Origin: Bacteroidales bacterium
Lineage (GTDB): Bacteria > Bacteroidota > Bacteroidia > Bacteroidales > Marinifilaceae
DNA length: 64,000 nucleotides
Direction of reading: 5' to 3'
Assembly (NCBI GenBank): GCA_015061245.1
Contig: SUWY01000004.1
Location: forward strand, 51,203 to 115,202
Shown: one piece after another, positions 59,704-64,000 of the stretch
How the letters are laid out: every line of letters begins with the position of its first letter
Numbering within the stretch: the first letter of the stretch is position 1
Notes under the pieces: generated by a model
The model's input: the letters and a program-made list of their open reading frames with translations, nothing else
The model's database searches: none
Told to the model about the DNA's origin: nothing
Translations under genes and position numbers: made by a program

Positions 59704-60782
59704 TGGATTATCAAGAGAGTGTTAAACAGATAAGGGAGATTTTGGCCGGAGTCAAATACCCGGGTTCGCCTAAGAGCGTTGTTCAGCTCGATATGGTGAA
59801 AAATATAAAGGTTGACGAGAGTGGTGTTGCCTTAAAATTGGTATTCCCAAAGAAGGGCGATCCATTCGAGAAGAGTATTGTAAACAAATGTAGTGCAGTA
59901 TTGGGCGAGGCCGGTTATTCGGTATCGGTTTCTGTTCTTTATGCACAAGATATGGAGCGCCCGGAGTCGCTTGAGAATGTAAAGAATATTATTGCAATCT
60001 CGTCGGGTAAAGGTGGAGTAGGAAAGTCAACTGTATCTGCAAACCTGGCAGTTGCTTTGGCAAAGCAGGGTTATAAGGTAGGACTTGTAGATGCCGATAT
60101 ATATGGTCCGTCAATTCCAAAGATGTTTGGATGCGAAGATGGTCGTCCATACATGGTTGAGGTGGATGGTAAGGAACTTATAGAGCCAATCGAGGCATAC
60201 GGAGTGAAGTTGCTCTCTATTGGATTCTTTGTTGATCCTGCTTCAGCGACAGTATGGCGTGGCCCTATGGCATCGGGAGCGTTGAAGCAGCTTCTTGAGC
60301 AGGGACATTGGGGAGAGTTGGATTTCTTGTTGATTGATTTGCCACCGGGAACAAGTGACATTCACTTGACTTTGGTGCAAACTGTAGCATTGACAGGTGC
60401 TGTTGTGGTAAGTACTCCACAGAAGGTTGCTTTGGCCGATGCAATCAAGGGAATCAATATGTTTGAGTCTCCGGGAATCTCTGTTCCTGTGTTGGGATTG
60501 GTAGAGAATATGGCATGGTTTACCCCTGCGGAACTTCCTGAAAATCGCTATTACATTTTTGGTAAAGAGGGTTGTGCGGAGTTGGCAAAGGAGCGTGGTA
60601 TTCAGTTGTTGGGACAAATTCCAATTGTTCAGTCAATTTGCGATGGAGGCGATGCGGGACATCCTGTTGCCGACGATATCAACTCAATAACCGGTAATGC
60701 TTTTGCGCACTTGGCAATCAGTTTGGTTAATCGCATTGAGGGCGGAGTTGAAGAGACTCACAGAGTAAGAGTTAAGAAGTAG
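59703..60782 (+). CDS. Mrp/ApbC-family Fe-S cluster carrier ATPase
   Basis: 359 residues from ATG 59703. N-terminal MIP18/DUF59 domain (about 1-85), then a deviant Walker A SSGKGGVGKST (101-110), Walker B-like LLIDLPPGTSDIHL, and VENMAWFTPAELPENRYYIFG. The CxxC seen in enterobacterial Mrp/ApbC is absent at that place, which is usual for the Bacteroidota form. Translationally coupled to the YgjP-like gene; tsaE starts 6 bases later. Confidence 0.93.
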   Translation: MDYQESVKQIREILAGVKYPGSPKSVVQLDMVKNIKVDESGVALKLVFPKKGDPFEKSIVNKCSAVLGEAGYSVSVSVLYAQDMERPESLENVKNIIAISSGKGGVGKSTVSANLAVALAKQGYKVGLVDADIYGPSIPKMFGCEDGRPYMVEVDGKELIEPIEAYGVKLLSIGFFVDPASATVWRGPMASGALKQLLEQGHWGELDFLLIDLPPGTSDIHLTLVQTVALTGAVVVSTPQKVALADAIKGINMFESPGISVPVLGLVENMAWFTPAELPENRYYIFGKEGCAELAKERGIQLLGQIPIVQSICDGGDAGHPVADDINSITGNAFAHLAISLVNRIEGGVEETHRVRVKK

Positions 60783-60788
60783 TGCTAT

Positions 60789-61205
60789 ATGAAGAGTTGG
60801 ACTATAAATGGACTCGACGATATAAAGAGAGTTGCCCGGGAGTTTATTGATTATACTCAGGGCAAATCTCTCTTTGCTCTTCGTGGTTCAATGGGAGTTG
60901 GTAAAACAACCTTTGTAAAGGCTGTAGCTGAGTGTCTCGGTAGTGTTGATGATGTAACCTCGCCCACATTTGCAATTGTAAACGAGTATATGTTGGCCGA
61001 TGGCGATTCCATATACCACTTCGATTTTTATCGCTTAAAGGAGCCGAGCGAGGCCTTGGATTTTGGATGCGAGGAGTATTTTTATAGCGGTTGTCGATGC
61101 TTTATGGAGTGGCCGGAGTTGCTTGGAGAGTATCTTCCTGAGGATATTACCGAGTGTCGCTTTACCGAGTTGCCAGACGGACGAAGAGAGTTGGTCGTTG
61201 AGTGA
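60789..61205 (+). CDS. tsaE: tRNA threonylcarbamoyladenosine biosynthesis ATPase TsaE
   Basis: 138 residues. P-loop GSMGVGKTT (33-41), DVTSPTFAIVNEY, YHFDFYRL and EWPELLGEYLPED are all family hallmarks. TsaE works with TsaB and TsaD to make t6A37 on ANN-decoding tRNAs, which fits its place upstream of an initiator tRNA only by chance. Normal length. Confidence 0.95.
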   Translation: MKSWTINGLDDIKRVAREFIDYTQGKSLFALRGSMGVGKTTFVKAVAECLGSVDDVTSPTFAIVNEYMLADGDSIYHFDFYRLKEPSEALDFGCEEYFYSGCRCFMEWPELLGEYLPEDITECRFTELPDGRRELVVE

Positions 61206-61290
61206 TATTGTAAAGTGTCTGATACTGTAGGCTTTATGTTTTGTGGTGTTTTGGCAGGAAAAATATTACGAAAAAAAGTCTTGAAAAAGT

Positions 61291-61321
61291 TTGGAGTTTC
61301 AAATATATTGTCTAATTTTGC
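61291..61321 (+). promoter_or_regulatory. Promoter of the initiator tRNA gene
   Basis: TTTG at 61291-61294 and TAATTTTG at 61314-61321 with 19 bases between: a full Bacteroidota -33/-7 match. The tRNA begins 10 bases after the box. Confidence 0.8.
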
Positions 61322-61330
61322 AATCGCAAT

Positions 61331-61403
61331 CGCGGGGTGGAGCAGTTGGTAGCTCGTTAGGCTCATAACCTAAAGGTCGTCCGTTCGAGTCGGGCCCCCG
61401 CTA
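61331..61403 (+). tRNA. Initiator tRNA-Met (CAT)
   Basis: 73 bases. The first acceptor pair is mismatched (C1 against U72), the hallmark of initiator tRNAs; D-arm GAGC/GCTC; anticodon stem TTAGG/CCTAA around CTCATAA; T-arm GTCCG-TTCGAGT-CGGGC. The anticodon stem has A-U at 29:41, so only two of the usual three G-C pairs. CCA is not encoded. Confidence 0.92.
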
Positions 61404-61424
61404 CAAAATAGATGCGGAATTCTC

Positions 61425-61466
61425 GTGCAAGTGAGAGCAGAAGCAAGCTTGCTTGATTATGCCGAG
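61425..61466 (-). repeat. Single dispersed copy of the 38.6-kb palindromic repeat
   Basis: Plus strand reads GTGCAAGTGAGAGCAGAAG then CAAGCTTGCTTGATTATGCC and GAG. This is the reverse complement of the 38.6-kb core, but with the central palindrome GCAAGCTTGC instead of CCAAGTAAACTTGG, so the flanks are conserved and the stem changes as a pair. GCCGAGCGTAGCCGAG follows directly. Confidence 0.7.
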
Positions 61467-61499
61467 CGTAGCCGAGAATGCCGAGTTTATGAAATAAAC

Positions 61500-61572
61500 G
61501 CGGAAATAGCTCAGTTGGTAGAGCACAACCTTGCCAAGGTTGGGGTCGCGAGTTCGAGCCTCGTTTTCCGCT
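61500..61572 (+). tRNA. tRNA-Gly (anticodon GCC), copy 1
   Basis: 73-base cloverleaf: GCGGAAA/TTTCCGC, GCTC/GAGC, CAACC-TTGCCAA-GGTTG, GCGAG-TTCGAGC-CTCGT. CCA is not encoded. Copy 2 is identical. Confidence 0.96.
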
Positions 61573-61597
61573 CCAGTAGTTCTTAAGATTTTTTATT

Positions 61598-61670
61598 GCG
61601 GAAATAGCTCAGTTGGTAGAGCACAACCTTGCCAAGGTTGGGGTCGCGAGTTCGAGCCTCGTTTTCCGCT
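61598..61670 (+). tRNA. tRNA-Gly (anticodon GCC), copy 2
   Basis: Identical to the gene at 61500, 25 bases downstream of it. Followed immediately by two tandem tRNA-3'-end modules. Confidence 0.96.
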
Positions 61671-61792
61671 CGTTAGAGAAAGAGTCAGAGAAATCTGGCT
61701 CTTTTTTTTGTGTGAAATTTTTGGCTCGAACTCGCGACCCATAGACCAAAGCGCGTCAGGCCGCGAAGCGGGCTCGAGCCTCGTTTTCCGCT
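61671..61792 (+). repeat. tRNA-Gly(GCC) 3'-end module, unit 1
   Basis: 122 bases: a terminator hairpin (AAGAGTCAGA/TCTGGCTCTT, then eight T), the reverse complement of the T-arm (GGCTCGAACTCGCGACCC), AGGCCGC-GAA-GCGGGCT, then a direct copy of the tRNA 3' end (TCGAGCCTCGTTTTCCGCT). Same order as at 35.5 kb. Confidence 0.85.
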
Positions 61793-61916
61793 CGTTAGAG
61801 AAAGAGTCAGAGAAATCTGGCTCTTTTTTTTTTGTCTGAAATTTTTGGCTCGAACTCGCGACCCATAGACCAAAGCGCGTCAGGCCGCGAAGCGGGCTCG
61901 AGCCTCGTTTTCCGCT
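61793..61916 (+). repeat. tRNA-Gly(GCC) 3'-end module, unit 2
   Basis: 124 bases, nearly identical to unit 1 apart from the T-run length and GTCTG in place of GTGTG. It ends with the same tRNA 3' end. Confidence 0.85.
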
Positions 61917-61950
61917 CAAAGTCCAAAAGTTTTGAGGACAAAATCAAGCA

Positions 61951-61990
61951 AAGAGGCTGCCTAACATTATTCTTTGTTAGACAGCCTCTT
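61951..61990 (-). terminator. Hairpin after the AAA ATPase gene
   Basis: AAGAGGCTGCCTAACA pairs with TGTTAGACAGCCTCTT (16 pairs, one mismatch, 8-base loop). The T-tract on the minus strand is broken (TTTGCTTGATTTTG), but its position just past the stop of the 62012 gene fits a terminator. Confidence 0.6.
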
Positions 61991-62011
61991 CTTAGTAAAA
62001 TCACTCTATAT

Positions 62012-63148
62012 TTAATTAAGCATTCTATTTATCCACATTGCGAACAGCTTGTCAGTTACCGAATAAACCTTATTGATTTCAGTAACAATATCTCGCTCCA
62101 AAAGTTTCTTAATGGCCGCCTGAACAGAGCTTGCTGACGAAAGAGCGTGTCGCTTGATAAATTGCGCTGATGTAATTTGTGTTGCCTCTCCATCTTTGGC
62201 AATAGCATATAGCAGAGCCTTCTGTTTTTCAGGAATGTTCGATAGAATTTCTCGGAATATGGTATCGTTATATGCTACCATATTAGCGATTGCACCATCT
62301 ATAATCTCTCGTGTACACTCCTCATTGTCGGTTGTATCTGCAAAGGACTCATTAAAAGTTCGCTGGATGTAGTATGTGTGTCCTTTGAATAGGTCATACA
62401 CCCACTTGACATTTTCTGCAGAGATATACTTATTTCGTCTCTCAAAATGCTCCATAACAAATGGTACATATATCTCAGGGACAATCGCTCTCAACTCTAA
62501 AATGTCAGCACTATTATAGAATGGACGAGCCGAGGATGTAAACATCTCCTGCATCATATGACGCTCGCTACCAGCAAAGATGAAGTTGCTATTTTTGAGT
62601 TTCTGAATATGTGTACGCAGCAGAGCCTCGATATTCTTTTCAGGATACTTGGCAATCTGTTGAAACTCATCAATAGCCACTATACAAGGTTTGTCGGCAT
62701 TCGCCAAGTAGCGGAATATCTCCTCCAATGTATATTCAGGTTTCTCAATATCTCCCAACTCTAAATTTAATGTCGGCAAGTTGGTTATAGGATCAAAACC
62801 AAATTTGCCATTTATCGATTTGATGGTCTGTATAAATAGGTTGGCCATCTTATGACTGCGTGGGAGCAAAGTGTCATAGATAGTGCGACCGAGCAGGTAT
62901 GTAAACTCTCGAAGACTCGATGTGTGGAGTATGTCTATAAAGAATGTATAGTACTCGTTAGCGATTTCAGGTTTGTCGTAGCAAAACTGAATAAGTCCAG
63001 TCTTGCCCATACGGCGAGGTGATATAACAACAAGATTATTCCCATTGGTGATTGATTTAATCAAACGAGCAGACTCATTTACTCTGTCGCAAAAATACTC
63101 AGGCTCAATCTTACCCGTAACAATAAAAGGATTCTTAACTTTTGCCAT
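62012..63148 (-). CDS. AAA/STAND-type ATPase, archaeal-ATPase-like family
   Basis: 378 residues. Walker A SPRRMGKTGL (43-52), Walker B CIVAIDEFQQI, a sensor-like NFIFAGSERHMM, then a winged-helix C-terminus (residues about 310-378, SAQFIKRHALSSASSVQAAIKKLLERDIV). This PF01637-type family is frequent in Bacteroidota as isolated genes, often in accessory regions; the role is unknown but a NTPase with a DNA-binding end is plausible. Own -7 box at 63169. Confidence 0.87.
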   Translation of the reverse strand: MAKVKNPFIVTGKIEPEYFCDRVNESARLIKSITNGNNLVVISPRRMGKTGLIQFCYDKPEIANEYYTFFIDILHTSSLREFTYLLGRTIYDTLLPRSHKMANLFIQTIKSINGKFGFDPITNLPTLNLELGDIEKPEYTLEEIFRYLANADKPCIVAIDEFQQIAKYPEKNIEALLRTHIQKLKNSNFIFAGSERHMMQEMFTSSARPFYNSADILELRAIVPEIYVPFVMEHFERRNKYISAENVKWVYDLFKGHTYYIQRTFNESFADTTDNEECTREIIDGAIANMVAYNDTIFREILSNIPEKQKALLYAIAKDGEATQITSAQFIKRHALSSASSVQAAIKKLLERDIVTEINKVYSVTDKLFAMWINRMLN

Positions 63149-63168
63149 AATACCACGAATTTTATTGG

Positions 63169-63176
63169 CAAATATA
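63169..63176 (-). promoter_or_regulatory. Bacteroidota -7 box for the AAA ATPase gene
   Basis: Minus-strand TATATTTG matches TAnnTTTG, 21 bases before the ATG at 63148. Confidence 0.6.
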
Positions 63177-63253
63177 ATTATTCATTTTGAATTATGCAAA
63201 TTAAATAATACAAAAACTCACCATGTCCGAATGGGTAATAGTCAGCATTATAA

Positions 63254-63595
63254 TTAGTCATTTACCGCCAATTTTCGCTTTGCAGCCACCCTCTGACGAA
63301 TATGTGCCATCTTCCGTGTGGAGATGTACTTTCGTTTGATGCCACACAAGTCGTCATACTCTTTCAGTGTTAGTTTGTCCAAATCGTCCATCTCCAATAG
63401 GATGTCAGGGTGCAGTTGGCGGTAATAATATGCCCCCGATCGGACCGATTTGCCTGTGCAACAATTGTGTATAGCCGATGTGTTTTCGTGAGTCAATTCA
63501 GCGGCACAATGCAACGACCGAACAATCGCCACCAACACCCTTGCACCATTGAAAATAAGTACCTTGCACGGCCTTTTGAATTTACTCCTTCTCAT
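63254..63595 (-). CDS. Small NUMOD-like DNA-binding protein
   Basis: 113 residues. The middle reads ARVLVAIVRSLHCAAELTHE then SAIHNCCTGKSVRSGAYYYR, the pattern of NUMOD1/intron-encoded-nuclease repeat helix-turn-helix motifs (AA..L....S.I..CC.GK...AG.Y.W). The C-terminal part is basic. No nuclease domain. Such stand-alone proteins occur in Bacteroidota mobile regions. No clear promoter. Confidence 0.55.
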   Translation of the reverse strand: MRRSKFKRPCKVLIFNGARVLVAIVRSLHCAAELTHENTSAIHNCCTGKSVRSGAYYYRQLHPDILLEMDDLDKLTLKEYDDLCGIKRKYISTRKMAHIRQRVAAKRKLAVND

Positions 63596-64000
63596 TTGCT
63601 TGCGGTTTAATAGTTAGACTATTAATAGAGTAGGAGTATTTTCGTTTTTTGGTTGGCAGCTACTTGCTTGTCCTAATCAACTTCGCAAAGTTTGCACCTA
63701 TTGCAATCTATTTATCATCAGCTATCATCGTTTATCACTGTTTATCAAATATTTGGGCCGTATTTGAGCCTCAACTTTGTAAAACTTTTATTATCAATAA
63801 CTTTGACATTCTGCATCGGCAAGTAGAATTGCATACCAATAACAAACGATGATAAAACATTTTACCAAAAGCTGCTCACTTTGAGTGCTTTTTTTGTGTA
63901 TAGTGATTAAACCATTTATCTCTGTTTATCATCGTTACGCAATATTCTTTCGCCCTATTTCACCCTCAACCGAAAATTCGGAGTTACAAACCTTATAAAT
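63596..64000. other. Gene-free region with iteron-like TTTATCA repeats
   Basis: No convincing gene. TTTATCA occurs at 63711, 63731, 63741 and 63925 (TTTATCT at 63915) and inverted as TGATAAA at 63850. The two clusters are each followed by a related tail (TATTTGAGCCTCAAC at 63761, TATTTCACCCTCAAC at 63956), giving two imperfect copies of a larger unit. It could be protein-binding iterons of a replicon or recombinase, or a regulatory region of a gene beyond the edge. Confidence 0.4.

Noticed and set aside
61531..62004. Several open frames on both strands of about 60-108 codons
   Set aside because: They run through tRNA genes and their tandem 3'-end repeats and have no independent coding signal.

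Overview
The window reads as a chromosomal segment of a gut-type Bacteroidales bacterium (phylum Bacteroidota). The evidence is the recurrent Bacteroidota -7 promoter box TAnnTTTG in front of many genes, the near absence of Shine-Dalgarno sequences, a UpxY-type NusG paralogue, a clostripain (C11) lipoprotein, a GH127-type glycosidase, a glycine-lipid-type acyltransferase, a DUF3127 gene and moderately low GC. I do not assign a genus.

Layout. 1-3.6 kb: the 3' part of mutS2, then convergent LUD-domain and C11 peptidase genes. 3.7-16.1 kb: one long plus-strand run (acyltransferase, a PdxA-family protein that has lost its metal ligands, initiating sugar-phosphate transferase, UpxY antiterminator, TRIC channel, DPP-IV-like peptidase, AsmA-like protein, MscS channel, DUF697 protein). 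16.2-37.9 kb: an accessory island. 38.5-39.1 kb: a block of higher-order palindromic repeats. 39.1-61.2 kb: housekeeping genes (MFS, menA, lolD-like, two FKBPs, S12 esterase, phosphohexomutase, SLC13 transporter, pheT, a nadB-nadC fusion, GH127, slyD, aroC, YgjP-like, mrp, tsaE). 61.3-61.9 kb: initiator tRNA, two tRNA-Gly(GCC) and tandem tRNA-3'-end repeats. 62-64 kb: an AAA ATPase, a NUMOD-like gene and an iteron-like region, probably mobile or accessory.

The candidate for an undescribed system is 16.2-35.4 kb. It holds four proteins with a RyR (ryanodine-receptor repeat) domain: two large membrane proteins with tandem Rossmann (TrkA-N/RCK-like) domains and a C-terminal RyR, one anti-sigma-like/C39-peptidase-like/RyR fusion, and one solo RyR protein. 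Mixed with them are a dedicated sigma-70-family factor, two paralogous M48 peptidases ending in a zinc ribbon, a zinc-ribbon membrane protein, a PrsW-type intramembrane protease, two TIR-domain membrane proteins (one with a PDZ-like end, one with about 32-residue repeats), then a vWA protein, a CreD-like protein and a WG-repeat protein. A third TIR protein, fused to a formylglycine-generating-enzyme (FGE) domain, lies on the other strand beyond a tRNA-Gly. My inference is a membrane stress or conflict (immune-like) signalling system: RyR/RCK sensors, proteolytic relay, its own sigma factor, and TIR effectors. A motif GATAGATT-N11-TTTACTC occurs twice within 430 bp, in front of the solo RyR gene and the vWA operon, and is a candidate promoter for the island sigma factor.

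Two tRNA-Gly loci 26 kb apart share an unusual downstream module (terminator, inverted T-arm copy, GNA-loop mini-hairpin, direct copy of the tRNA 3' end), which suggests a recurrent mechanism or a small element acting on tRNA ends.
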